A DNA stretch of 64,000 bases, from the NCBI GenBank assembly GCA_003952965.2, contig CM025854.1, positions 7,049,717-7,113,716 of the forward strand, written 5' to 3'. Shown piece by piece: positions 36,301-48,645 of the stretch. The position numbers and the translations under genes were made by a program. Within the stretch, counting starts at the first letter, position 1. Every line of letters begins with the position of its first letter. The notes under the pieces were generated by a model. It had not been told where the DNA came from, did not search any database, and saw only the letters and a list, made by a program, of their open reading frames with translations. The DNA is from Morella rubra. Taxonomy: Eukaryota > Streptophyta > Magnoliopsida > Fagales > Myricaceae.

Positions 36301-38667
36301 TTTTTGCGTCCGTGACTTTTCCCTGGGTCCTTGGCCATTGGCACTAACACTCATATTCCGCCATTTATCCTACTTATACTGAAAAAAATGAGAGTGCACA
36401 CCAGGCACATAATATTTTATTGCAATGGATCATACGTTGTGATAATAAAATCATGGACATCTATATCATGTTCTGTTCTTTATTTTTCTTTGTTACCAAA
36501 AGCAACTGCACTCTGCCAGACACTAGAGAAGTTAAATAAAACGAAATGCAGAAGTAATTGCAATATACGGTTGCGGCATCGTCAACAACTCATTGATACA
36601 CAGCATACTATGAATGGTCCCTAATACAAACTTAGTCATGCCCTTTAAATATGCAGTAAGTGGGGTGGGTCCAGAATGGTGGGGGAGGGGAGGGGGGGGA
36701 GAGAGAGAGAGAGAGACTATCATCAGGTGAGAACCAAGTTTTAACCTCTGCAGCCGATATGTTAACCAGAGTCCAGCAGGCAGTGGATCCAAGGATGTAA
36801 CAACTAGCTGATGAACCAACGACTAAACCACAATCATCAACATCAATGCTAATGTGGTCATATTTGGCATTACCTCTAAACTTGATGTCCACAGCTAATT
36901 AACAAAATCAGATCTGACTCTCACTTGCCAGTTTGGATATAGTTCCTCCCCCTCAGGAACTCCTCCATCAATAAAATTTATTTCGAAGACAAGCTCCATG
37001 CCTCGTTTCTGAGCTTAAAAAAAACATGATCTAACAGAGACCTTATTAAGTTAATTGAGTGCTAGAATAAATCACAAAGCCAGTGCTACCCAGGAACAAA
37101 GCCAAGGAGGGGCTAGGGGGGCTGTGGCCTCCCCAACCCGCCCAAAATCTGCAAAAACTCGGCCTAATTTTTAGGCTTTTTTAGTAGTTTTTTTACAATT
37201 TTTTCATTTAATTCCTTTTCACCCCCCAAGATATTATTTTATACAATTGCCCCCCCCTTTTCACCCCCTCGCCCCCCAATAGTATATTCCTAGCTGCATC
37301 CCTGGTGCTACCTGATGTGATTGTTCCCATAGGTTGAGCGCCCTTTTTGATGAAATCTGAAATTTCATAGGTTCCATCAATTTTATGCCTTAGAGGGTGA
37401 CCATTTTATTTCACGCATACCATAGATGGCTTGAACCAGCCGACCTCAGATTTAAGTCACTGACCAAAAGTAACGTATATTTGTATGCTAAACCATTTAC
37501 CCAATATCAATATCTCATAGCCAATGACAAAATCTTTCCAAGTCGAATTATGAGGGGATCCCCAAAGGAAAACGATTAGGATCGATGATAATGGTAACAA
37601 ATTAAAAATCGAGAAGGGAAAGAAAAGAAGGAAGTTTAAGATAACAGTACCAGTTATTCAGATCTTGCCCGGTGGAAATAAAGAATAAAAAACAAAAGTT
37701 TGAGACTTTGCGTTAGCCAAAATTCTACAAAGGAAGAGGCCAACAATACGCACTATATCTCAAGGAACCAAATTTCTACCTGGTCCACGACATGTCCTTT
37801 CATGTAACTCAAGGAGACATAAGAATCAAGAGTGTAAAAATTAGCGGACAATCTTTCTGAGTGTAAATTCAAGTTGTTACCCACTAATAGCCCCCACGGG
37901 AACTACATGACCGCCTATTATTGAACAAAGAGTGAAGTGGATCCCAATGGTTTTAATAGCCTTTACTGGTCAAATAACTTGAAGATCTTGGCAACCAAAG
38001 ACTTCAGTAGGTTATTAAAACATAATATGAAACCAGGCTATGTTTCTTGCAGAAATCTCGTATGGGTTGAAATACATTTTATGGATAAAAATAAACCTAC
38101 TTTTCTTGCAGTTACTCAGGATTCTGGGAACTGTGTGTTCATCAGAACATACTATGCAAACATACACACACGTGTTATATATTCCAGACACCCTAGCTGT
38201 AAAAATTTTCGAGTTCAATATAACAAGTCCCTATACTAATTCATAAACCTCGATGTCTGCCCGATGAGAATATGAAACCGGGGCTATATTACTTGCAAAA
38301 AATCTCATTTGGTTCAAAATATAAGACGCAATGATCAAGAATAAAATTCACTGGAACGGCCAATAAATCATAAAGAAACGTTCTTTTCTGCAGTTACGCA
38401 AGATTATGAGTGTGTTCATCAGAACCTACCGCGAAAACGGACATCCACGCGGAAACATGTACATACATACAATGGTGCAAATATACATATAAAGAGGTAA
38501 GAGGGGGGGAGAAAGACCTTGAGGTCAATGTTGGAGCGAGAGGAGAGGAAGGGATTGAACTCAGGGTCTCTCTGGATGTCCTTCCATTTGCCAGTGCCAT
38601 GCTTGGCCACTCCTGCACGTAGCGCTTCTTCCTCCTCCGATGTCCACTTCTGTTTCGGGTTTCCCAT
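33383..38667 (-). CDS. TRB: telomere repeat-binding factor, single-Myb-histone family
   Basis: Five coding exons: 38518-38667, 36158-36369, 35758-35842, 34816-34899 and 33383-33679. They join in phase to give 275 residues. The N-terminal Myb/SANT domain begins [20 protein letters not shown] (residues 1-~62) and ends with [10 protein letters not shown], whose DKWRN resembles the telobox-binding motif. A linker rich in Ser/Thr follows. The linker-histone H1/H5 globular domain covers about 121-180 ([40 protein letters not shown]). The C-terminus is a coiled coil ([20 protein letters not shown]). By family knowledge these proteins bind TTTAGGG repeats and promoter telo-boxes in the nucleus and recruit Polycomb and other chromatin complexes. 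The length is slightly below the usual 280-300. Intron 1 (2.1 kb) contains a mini-hAT. Confidence 0.95.
36695..36717. repeat. G-run and (GA)n microsatellite in TRB intron 1
   Basis: GGGGAGGGGGGG is followed by about nine GA repeats. Apparent open frames across it are artefacts. Confidence 0.8.
37091..37304. mobile_element. 214-bp non-autonomous mini-hAT in TRB intron 1
   Basis: The left end is CAGGAACAAAGCCAAGGAGG. The complement of the right end is CAGGGATGCAGCTAGGAA. The exact 8-bp duplication GTGCTACC flanks both sides (37083-37090 and 37305-37312). The C/G-run-rich subterminal parts resemble the outer hAT ends, so an element of that family probably mobilised it. Confidence 0.9.
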
Positions 38668-39412
38668 CTCTCGGCCTCCGGCTCTCTGTCTTAGAGCCAC
38701 CCGCTGCCACACTCTACAAATACAACACAATTTTAGAACTCGGAGACTGAACCTGGTTTCGGTTTGGTTTTGAGGGTTGCTCGTGGCGCTTCCAACGTCA
38801 TTGAACCGCTACGAAACGCAGAGTTTTGATCGAGTCGTCGTTTTGTCCCCTACTCCAGTTGGAGTTTGCCATGTCATGTGGTGGAGCATCTTTTAAAATA
38901 AATTATTCTCACTCGTCTTGCAAAAAAACAAAAACAAAAAAGTTTCGCCAAGTGTAGAGCCGAGTGGTTGCCATGCCACACATGAAAAACGAATTAAAAG
39001 ATAAGTTTTTTTGAAGTTTAAATCATTTATGGGGAGCAAAAAGTGTGAAAAGTGCCGAAAGAAAAGTTTGAATTAGCCCATAAAAATGAGTTAATCTAAT
39101 TGATTTTATATTCTTTGGCAATAAATTCCTAAAATATATTAGTAAAGATATTAACAACCTTCTTGTAGTATTTATCCTAAAAAATTAAGCTGACTTAAGC
39201 TAAAGAGGTCATATGTTCAAGACAAAATGGCCAAGATGAAAATTGGAGGAAGGCATCTATTTCAGGGTTTACATGATACTATTTTTTCAGATATAAAGTC
39301 AAGGTGTATTTATCGTTAGAGAATATAATGGTAAATTCAAATGGTATAAAGTAAAAGTCTTGAGTTCGAGACATTAAGACTTCGATGAAAAAATTTAAGA
39401 ATGTTTAATTAT

Positions 39413-39833
39413 AAAAGTACTAGTCTCTACCTTCATGCCAAGCTAAATATAAACTGGACTGCTAATTTATGAAAATGTTAATTGAAAATTAATAGGATAG
39501 TTACTAATCAGGCAATCCAACCTTAAATACTTATTCTTAATTCGATTTTAATTTATTCCATTGTTGTTCTATTATTGCTATTCATATATGCAACAATCAT
39601 TAATAATAGGCCATTTACTCTACCTTTCACTCCATAAAAAAATGAAGAAGAAGGAAATTGATATTTTCAATTCAATTTTATTCTATGCTTAAACTAATTT
39701 GTATTAATTAGGGGTTTCAATATATGCCACTATCATTATGAAGGCAATACGAGTAGTATAAAACAGAAAAATTTGGAAGTATCTCTATACATTCTTAATG
39801 GGGGAAAGAGTATCTTTTAAGTTGGAGTCTGAC
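39413..39833 (+). repeat. dispersed ~420-bp repeat, copy 1
   Basis: AAAGTACTAG, CTACCTTCATGCCAAGCTAAA, TATATGCAACAATCATTAATAATAG and TAGAAACAG-type blocks recur in the same order at 46118-46540 with about 10-15% differences by eye. Confidence 0.85.
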
Positions 39834-40124
39834 AAGCAAAGTTTTTACAACTTTTGGGTTGGTAAGAGAAAATTTTGAGAGTTTGATTTTTTTTTTATAA
39901 GAGTTTGTAAAAGATTGATGAAAAAGTTTAAGCATGTTTACTGTAAAATGATTTTTATTGAAATTTATTGGAAAGTAAAGAAATATTAGATTTGATTTAG
40001 TTTTTTTATTTATTTAAAAAGCAGTGAAGTTGGTGCGAGAAGGTATTGAAATTTGTGTAACAATTTTAAGATTTTTTGAAATATTTCTTCAAACAAGTGA
40101 AAAATTTATAATCACCAAACATCA
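39822..40124. mobile_element. Tourist-like MITE related to the eIF4A-intron element
   Basis: It shares with 21552-21943 the blocks GAGAAAATTTTGAGAGT, AAAAAGTTTAAG.ATGTTT and TGATTTTTATTG. The ends are GGAGTCTGACAAGC at the left and, complemented, TTTGATGTTTGGTGA at the right. The target duplication is not clear. Confidence 0.6.
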
Positions 40125-40811
40125 AAGTCTGGAGAAACTGCATTCATATATATCGTTACGTATTTGAGTATTCACAGATCTTTATCTACAATAAAAATAC
40201 AAAATACACTATAAACTTCAGCAAGATTAATTATATGATAATCCAGCGGTTGGATTATGAATTTCAAAATGCTATGAATTTTTATTTGTTGCTGTATATA
40301 TAAGTTGAGTGCTGTTGCTGCACTGTTCAAGTAGAAACTTTAGGAGCTTCAGTAGCTGTCTTATTGTATTGAAAGTGGCACACTGTTATGGCTTAAAAAC
40401 TAATACTGGTTATGGAGATTATCTTCTCGTCTTTATTAGTAGCTTAAACACAATAGCACATAATTTGATGGAAAAATACAATTTATAATCTCTAACTATG
40501 GTATATTTTGGAATGCAATGTGTTGAGGCTGATAGTTTAAAATGTAAATTATAAAATATTTACTAATTAGATAGTATAATGTATAATTTTGGCTGGTAAG
40601 GTTTTGTAATTAGGGAGCTGCAGTAAGCGACATGTAGCAAAACGCCGTACAGAACGAAACGCATTTGTTCCGCCAAAACCATGGCGAAGACTGAAGAGCA
40701 AACGACTCGTTTTTGATAAGGGTAGCTTTTAAAAGGCCCCAGCCAATCCTGAATTCGCACGCGGCGGACTGTGGATGACAGTTGCACACCTCAGCAAATC
40801 AAATATCACCA

Positions 40812-40817
40812 TATAAA
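40812..40817 (+). promoter_or_regulatory. possible TATA box of lycopene epsilon-cyclase
   Basis: TATAAA within CACCATATAAACTTGC lies about 205 bp upstream of the start codon, which would give a leader of roughly 170 bases. It is a single-motif prediction. Confidence 0.35.
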
Positions 40818-41022
40818 CTTGCTTCCCTATCCCCTGCCAGACTCGGTTATCTCAGAGAAAAGAGTTTTCAGACAGATAGAGCGACTCTGGTTTTAATTCA
40901 GTCTCCACAAACCAATCCCATTCGCTCCTCCGTTGTATTCTCCGGAAGTTTCCAGGCACGCAGAAAAGGCTTAGCAAATGCCGGGCTAGTGAAGGTGGGG
41001 GGAGAAAGGCAACAATTCAAAG

Positions 41023-44000
41023 ATGGAGTGTCTCGGGCTTGGAGCTCGAAACTCTGCGGCAATGACGGTGTCGTTTTGCCCTCTTCTGAGGTCGCGGAGA
41101 TTTATGCTGACCAGAAAACCAGCTTTGTTTCGTCGGTGCAGTTTGTTCCGGCATTTGGTACACGTGAGGGCTAGTACAGGGCGGGAGAGTTGCGTGGCCG
41201 TGGATCTCAAAGAAGGGTTCGCTGATGAGGAAGATTATATAAAAGCCGGTGGTTCCGAACTCTTCTTTGTCCAAATGCAGCAGAAGAAGTCCATGGAAAA
41301 GCAGTCTAAACTCGCCGATAAGGTAGTTTGTACGTTTGTTTTCATTTTCGTGCATTTTTTTTCTTTTGATAAGTAAGTTGAACTTTATTAAAGAAAAAGA
41401 GAAAGAGAGTTTGTACGTTTGAATTTTCGTGCAAATTCACACTTGAAGAATAAGAAACTAGAGGCAGGGCGGAATTCCACAGATAGCGCAGGCGGTGTGC
41501 ATTACATGCAATATAGCGTCGCGTGCCACGTAATGCGCTTCTCCGTTCTCGTCTATCGGTGTAGTTTGAACGAGTTTGGTTATGACGGAAAGGAAAAATT
41601 TGAAAGTCAAACGATTTTTAACCACCTGGGCATCTTTCAGCAGGTTTATATTCGTGGAGTGTATATTTATGTTTGTGAGTGATTAAACCCCACCTCGGAT
41701 AGGAGTGTAGCATAAGGGGCTTAAGCTTGTGGAAAAAGCTGGTGTAAATTTCACATGTGCAGAAAGCCGTCTGGTTTAACAAATTAAACTCTACTCTTTG
41801 CTAACTTTCTAGTTTCTGTTCCTTTCTTTGTTAATGAATTGCAGTAGTTTCACGTTTTACTTTCTAGCCTGATCCATTGTCTAATATGGTTAGCGATAAG
41901 TTGTACCTTTATGACTTTCTGATGATATGCTGGAATTTACCTTATAACTTTATTACCATGAACCATTTTTTCAGTTACCAGCTATATCAAGAGGGGAGAA
42001 TGTGCTGGATTTGGTGGTGATCGGTTGTGGTCCAGCTGGGCTTGCCTTGGCTGCAGAGTCAGCCAAGTTAGGGCTCAAAGTTGGACTTATAGGTCCAGAT
42101 CTCCCCTTCACAAATAATTACGGCGTGTGGCAGGATGAATTTAAAGGTATCAAATATTTATTCATCTAACAAAGAAGTGTTTCAATGCACTTTCTTTTAT
42201 GTGAAAAAAAAGATTAATTCTTTTTATTGTAGGCAATTGGTGGCTGACTATCACCGCAATCCTATATCCATTTATAACCAAAATCCGGACACAGTATTGT
42301 TTGCTAGTGAATCTGAATACGAAGTGCAACTTTTCAGTTGTGTGGGAAAACATGTCCTCTAGAGGAAACACCACGGTGCTTGTTTTATTCCAAACGTGCT
42401 TCATCTATCTACCATATTCAGTTACTATCTCAAGTACTTCTATGTGTCGCTACTTCAGCATAGAATGTAGATGTTTTTGTCTTCTATTTGCTGAATCAGT
42501 AAACTTTTCATTGCTTTTGTTTGTAATTTTTCCTGAAGTTTGAGTTAGTACTTGTGATTCACTCACAATTGAGGAGACTAGTACATTCATAGTACTCCAT
42601 ACAAGGTTGCAAATGCATGAGACTTTGGCAAAACTCTGAACTCTTGTTGCCTCCAGGGTGTCTCAATAGAATTTGAGGCCTAAGGAAAAATTCTCACAAA
42701 CAAAGCAAATACTTAATGGAATGGTCATACTGCAATTAAAATTTATTAAAAGACAAAAATTAGAATGATAAAATCTAGCACTTGACTGTGAGTAGTTAAA
42801 ATTCATAAATTGCTGGTTAAAATCAATAATACGTAAAATTAAGACTTTATCATATTCTGTATTTTTTCCTACATTATCTTATACCCGTCTTTGTAGAGTT
42901 AGACAAGAAGAAGTTACTTACAAGTGGCGCTTTTTTGTGTCTTATACTAACAAATGGCTCCTTTAATTGGCTACTGTATTTTTTTTTAATAAAACTAAAA
43001 TAAATTAAAAGCAAGAGATAGGGAAGTAGGTAAACTGTGTGAAAGTGAAACTTTTTCACCTTTTACAGCAGGCTCTTTCATCTTTATTTCTTCTATCATA
43101 GACTACAATGTTTTTGTTTTTGGCAATAGAATCTTCTATTATACTTTTAGGGGCCTTGTGCTTTGAAGAGGCCTTAGGCAAGCACGTAACTTGCCTTGCC
43201 TTTGTGCTGGCCCTGGTTGCATCCCCACCTAAGTTGAACCTACTTTATTCTGTTTTCAGATCTTGGACTTGAAGGGTGTATCGAGCATGTTTGGCAGGAT
43301 ACCATCGTATATATTGATGACAATGATCCCATTATGATTGGTCGTTCTTATGGACGCGTAAGTCGACATTTGCTCCATGAGGAGTTGGTAAGAAGGTAAG
43401 ACAGGTTGCGTTCTCTTCTTGTTATAATCTCTGAGATTTTTTTCTTTTCTTGGAAAAATAAAAATTTAGGAGTTGTGGCAGGTGTGTTAAGTAATTTTTT
43501 TTCTAAGATTCATGAGTGCTTGTGGATATGATATTTTATAGATATATAATTCATATTAATTTCTCCTAGGTGTGTGGAGTCAGGTGTTTCATATCTTAGT
43601 TCCAGAGTGGAAAGGATTGTTGAAACTACTAATGGGCACAGTCTCGTAGCCTGCGAACACAATGTTGTTGTTCCCTGCAGGTATAAAGGGATATTGTTCC
43701 CTTTAAGTTCTTATTGTTAAATACACTAAGATCTCTAATTTAACAATTAAACCTTTTTCAAACTTTTAATGTGGTATTATAGGATTGCTACTGTTGCGTC
43801 TGGAGCAGCTTCAGGAAAGTTGTTGCAGTATGAGGTGGGTGGTCCAAAGGTGTCTGTCCAAACAGCTTATGGAGTGGAAGTTGAGGTGGGAATCAAGACT
43901 GTACAGTTTAAACTATTATATTCGCTGCAGATTTCCAGCATCTACCTGCTACTTAATTCATCATTTCCTACATCTTGATTTTCTGTCCTCTTTTTTTTCT

Positions 44001-47000
44001 TGTTTTACTGTATCTGTTGAGAAGCTTGTAGAAAAGCTATAATGGATTACATTGCAAGCTGAGCTGATTACTTGGTTACTTCTCATATTGCTTAGAGGAA
44101 CATTTCTATCGTTATAATTGCCAAAAAAGAATAGGAAAAAAAGTTGAATCATTGTATTGCAAACTACTCTGGTTGTGGGTGCTTCTGCGCTACTTGTGCT
44201 ATCATTGTATCTTAAACTACTCCAGTTGTGGGTGCTTGTCTGCAACTTGTGCAATTGTGGGACTCCCTTCTCTTAAACAAGCAACTTTATTCATAATTCA
44301 CGTTCCATGTGCTTTAAAAGGAGTGGGGAAGGAAGAAAGTCTGAAAATGATATGTTTGGTTCTTCTTTCTTCTTGCAATAACCTTGTCAATTCTTACACT
44401 TTCAGGTGGAAAACAATCCATATGATCCCAGCCTGATGGTTTTCATGGACTACAGGGACTACAGTAAACAAAAAACTCCTTGTGTAGAAGCAGAATATCC
44501 AACATTTCTTTATGCCATGCCTATGTCTCCAACAAGAGTATTCTTTGAGGTTTACTCGATCCATTTCAGTTTCACTTTATTTTATTGCTAGGATTAAGAT
44601 ATTCAAAGAAAGTGCAATGCAGGAAACTTGTCTGGCTTCAAAAGATGCTATGCCTTTTGGTTTGTTGAAGAAAAAACTCTTGTCAAGGTTACAGACAATG
44701 GGAATCCGAATCATAAGCACTTATGAAGAGGTACTATTTGTCATAAAAGTCTGATACTCACAATTTTTCAGTAGAGTGGTCATCTTCTTATTTTTTTTCC
44801 TATCTTTTCCATCTAAAGCCAGTACAAGGCTTCATGCCCATGCCATATTGTGGGACCATAATAACTGCATCTTTTGTTCCTGACAAGAACATAAGCATGA
44901 TGCATTATGTCTCCCTTCCTATCTTTATTTACTATTCTAGCAAAAGGATACTGAGGCAAATTTATGGAATTTACATCACATGGAATCACATCCTAGCTCC
45001 CATATTACTTGTGGTTTCATCATCCACCTGATTAACATTCATGAAAAGCTTTATAATTGGTAGCATTCTTACAAAACACTTGCACATTGCATTTGGCAAC
45101 ATCCCCTGTTTTACAAATCAGGTTCATGCGTCAACTACCCAATTGTGCTTGCAAGAGGGGGTTTGGACTACTTATAACGTTAAGGGCATAATTTTACAAT
45201 CTTTTATTCAGGAATGGTCTTATATTCCAGTTGGTGGATCCTTGCCAAATACAGAGCAAAAGAATCTAGCATTTGGAGCTGCTGCCAGCATGGTCCATCC
45301 AGCCACAGGTTACAAAATAGATGAGTAAGACAATCACATTTTTAATCTATTCAAACTGAATGTGCTTATATTTCTAGATTTCACTAAACAGGCTATTCAG
45401 TTGTGAGATCTTTGTCAGAAGCTCCAAGATATGCTTCTGTTATTGCAACAATTTTGAGGCGGAGTTATTCTGAGGAGGCTATGACTCATAAAGAATTTAA
45501 TGAGAATATCTCAACGCAAGGTGTGCAAATGCAGATTTTGGTTATCTTTTTTGTTTATTTAGAGAGAGAGAGAGAGGGGGGGGGGTTTGTATAGGCTAAT
45601 CTGCATCACATATTAGGTTATAAGCCCTTAAAACTTTCTTCGTTTAAACATTGATCTTCCAGCATGAGTATCATCGATGTCACTGGATATGTGTTTACCA
45701 TATAAGAGATGAAATACCTGCTTTCAGCTTGATTTAATTGTACTTGCATACATGTGTGTACTTTCAAGGTCCATTATGATGCCAACATGTTTTGGCCTCA
45801 TTTCATGAGATTTTCAGGATTCCACAGAACTCTCCCCCCCCCTCTCCCCTTCTTCCCTCTTTTCCTGCTTGTTTTAGCAACTTCAGTTCTTGTTTTTGTT
45901 TTTGTTTTTTTTGTCTTCTGTTTTTAGTTATCCAAAACTCCTATTTTTCCTCTCCTATGCTTCCAGTTGGAGCTTGGAGAGGCTACTGGTGACATTATAC
46001 CTTCTCAGAGAGATACCTCACAAGCAGGGCCTGGGGGGAGGGGGAAGGGCGGTTACCACCCTGTTCCCATTCCCGGTCCCCTCCCTTCTCCTCTCATAAA
46101 GGAAAAACAGAAAAAGTAAAAGTACTAGGTTCTACCTTCATGCCAAGCTAAAAATAAACAGAACTACTAATTTATGAAAAGGCTAATCGAAAATTAATAG
46201 GATAGTTACTAATTTAGGCAATCCAACCTTTAAATACTTTTGCTTAAATCGATTTTAATTTATTCTATTGTTGTTCTATTATTGTTATTCATATATGCAA
46301 CAACCATTAATAATAGGTCATTTACTCTACCTTTCACTCCATATAAAATTCAAGAAGAAGTAAATTGGTATTTTCAATTTAATGTTATTTCATCCTTAAC
46401 TAATTTGTATTAATTAGGGGTTTAAATATATCTCATTATCAGTATGAGAGGCAATACTAGTATAAAACAGAAAAATTTGAAGTATCTCTATACATTCTTA
46501 GTGGGAGAAACAGAATCTATCTATCCATCTGAAGTTTGACAGGAAGAAGTAAAAAGGAAAAGAGACATCAGAATTCCTCTGGTGCCACTAAAATCATATA
46601 CATTTCGAAGCTCCTTATCACCCTCTCAAATCCAATTTCCCAGTATAAGTTTAACGCATGATTGAGATGAATTTTCTCTTCTGTACCCTTTTTTGGTTAG
46701 TAAAAAAATTCACTCTCATTCTGCCAAATAATTTTTATTTTTGTGTTAATATGTGGCTCCCTCTTAAAAAAAATTCTCGCTTCCCCCGTGCTCAGGAGAG
46801 CAATCTTTTGGGCCATAAAGTGTGTTCAAGTCTCTTGGAATAACTTCTTATTACAAAAGACTGATTGGCTGCCTGTTATTTAGCATACAGACATCTTGGT
46901 AAATAATTGAATTTGTCTACCTTGCTTTTTCTTGGAATTGCGCTTCTAAAAATGAAGCCCTTCTCCTCGGTTTTGCTTCTCTTTGTTTTGAAACTTGTGT

Positions 47001-48645
47001 CCATTATTTGAAGCTTATAAACTTGCACTTGATTGTGGCTGCTGTTTGACATCCATAGACGGAAGTGGTTTTCCTTATTTATTAATTGATTAAGAATCAA
47101 TAATGAACAATTTTTAAGTGAGTATGTCTTAGTGTATGTTTTGAGCTCAACAGCTTGTGGCATTTTCCTTTTTGGCTTGTATGCTATTTCTCAGGTGTAA
47201 TCTTATTTTATTTGGAAACATGCATGAAACATGAGCCTGTTGCGGTGCTTTACCTTTTCCTTAAAAGCATATTATGTTATATTTGTTTGGGGATTTATAA
47301 TTTGCATTTTTTTATCTATACTTCCCATTTCAGCTTGGAACTCACTTTGGCCACAAGAAAGAAAACGCCAAAGGGCATTCTTTCTCTTTGGACTAGCGCT
47401 GATTCTGCAACTGGATATTGAGGGCATTAGGTCATTCTTTCACACTTTCTTCCGGTTACCCAATTGGTATGATCGTCTTGCTTAATCGTTTGTGTGCTAG
47501 TATTTACTTGCTTGATGAGTCTTTCTATAATGACACAGATTCCTCCTTTGACGACATCATTAATACTGATTAGCAATACACATTAACTTGCATGCCACAA
47601 ACATATTGGATATGCATAGCAGGCTTGACAAAACCGGTACCTGTGCATCTGGGGCTCATCTATGTGAATCCTGTTCCTAGTTTACAGGAAGGAGACACGC
47701 TTGCTTCTTTTGAGACTAAACTGCTTACTTTGAACTTGAATTGAATCTTTGCTTTTGGTGGCTTTAAAGATAAACTTGAAGGGGCATCCTCGCAGTATTG
47801 TGGTAGCAGTCAAAGTGAGATTTTTGGAATGCTGATCTCAGAGTGGTTGTTAAAGGGTTCTGACAGGGAACAAATATACTATGCTAGGGAGCACTCACCA
47901 ACAATGCTACGGATTGTTGATGAGGTTAACTTGTGATAGTAGTGATTCCCGTAGTCAATGTGTAATTATGTTGCTGAGAGAGTTAAATAATATAGGCTTT
48001 AATTACTCCACTAGTCCCTGTGGTATTGCTAGATCCCAAACTGGTCCTTCTGGTATTTTTCGTCCTATATTGGTTTTTGAGGTGCATCCCGTTCATTACT
48101 TTAGTCCGTCTGTCTATTTCAAGATGGAAAATGCTGACTAGGCTAGCAAAAGCCATGTCACTAGCAACAATGGCTGATGTGTCCAAAACGAATAATTAGA
48201 ATTTACATGTCATTATAAATGCCACATGTATAATATTTTAAATGTTAATTTCACGATTTCCAATCAGCTTAAGTTGTTGGGGATAAGTAGTAGTTTACCA
48301 AAGGCAATAGGATTTCTTTCTGGCAGGAAATGTTGGTCAGAAATATTGCCTACTTAATGGAGAAAGATGAAATGGCAAATTTAATTGACTTCCCATTAGT
48401 CAAAGCTGCAATGAAATGGCTTGACTGGCTTGCTTTTTAACTGTTGTATGGAATAATTGAAGACGTGTTTTCGTTGCAGGATGTGGCAGGGATTTCTCGG
48501 CTCGAGTCTTTCCTCGGCAGACCTCGTATTGTTTGCCTTCTATATGTTTGTTATTGCACCAAATGATTTGAGAAAGTGTCTTATCAGACATCTTTTTTCC
48601 GATCCTACTGGAGCAACTATGATAAGAACCTATCTTACACTATAG
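41023..48645 (+). CDS. LCYE: lycopene epsilon-cyclase, chloroplastic
   Basis: Eleven coding exons: 41023-41322, 41975-42146, 43260-43395, 43570-43680, 43783-43885, 44406-44549, 44623-44730, 45212-45308, 45392-45520, 47334-47466 and 48480-48645. All junctions are GT-AG and in phase, giving 532 residues. The N-terminus (MECLGLGARNSAAMTVS, Arg/Ser rich to about 50) looks like a plastid transit peptide. GFADEEDYIKAGGSELFFVQ leads into the FAD/NAD-binding motif DLVVIGCGPAGLALAAES (GxGxxG at 117-122). Later cyclase blocks are ASGAASGKLLQYE, MVFMDYRDY, FLYAMPMSPTRVFFEETCLA and GAAASMVHPATGYSVV. Hydrophobic stretches near 449-459 and 485-500 fit membrane association. By family knowledge it adds epsilon rings to lycopene, steering flux to alpha-carotene and lutein. 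Introns 2 and 9 carry repeats. Coding appears intact. Confidence 0.97.
42654..43215. mobile_element. non-autonomous hAT-like element in LCYE intron 2
   Basis: The left end is CAGGGTGTCTCAATAG. The complement of the right end is CAGGGCCAGCACAAAGG. Flanking octamers GTTGCCTC (42646-42653) and GTTGCATC (43216-43223) match at 7 of 8 positions. The interior is AT-rich and non-coding. Confidence 0.75.
46118..46540 (+). repeat. dispersed ~420-bp repeat, copy 2, in LCYE intron 9
   Basis: Direct-orientation relative of 39413-39833. It is unrelated to the coding sequence and accounts for part of the 1.8-kb intron. Confidence 0.85.

Larger units (their letters stand above)
38690..40780. other. spacer between TRB and lycopene epsilon-cyclase
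   Basis: The genes point away from each other, so both promoters lie here. It contains the dispersed repeat at 39413-39833 and a Tourist-like MITE at 39822-40124. No exon is seen. Confidence 0.5.
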
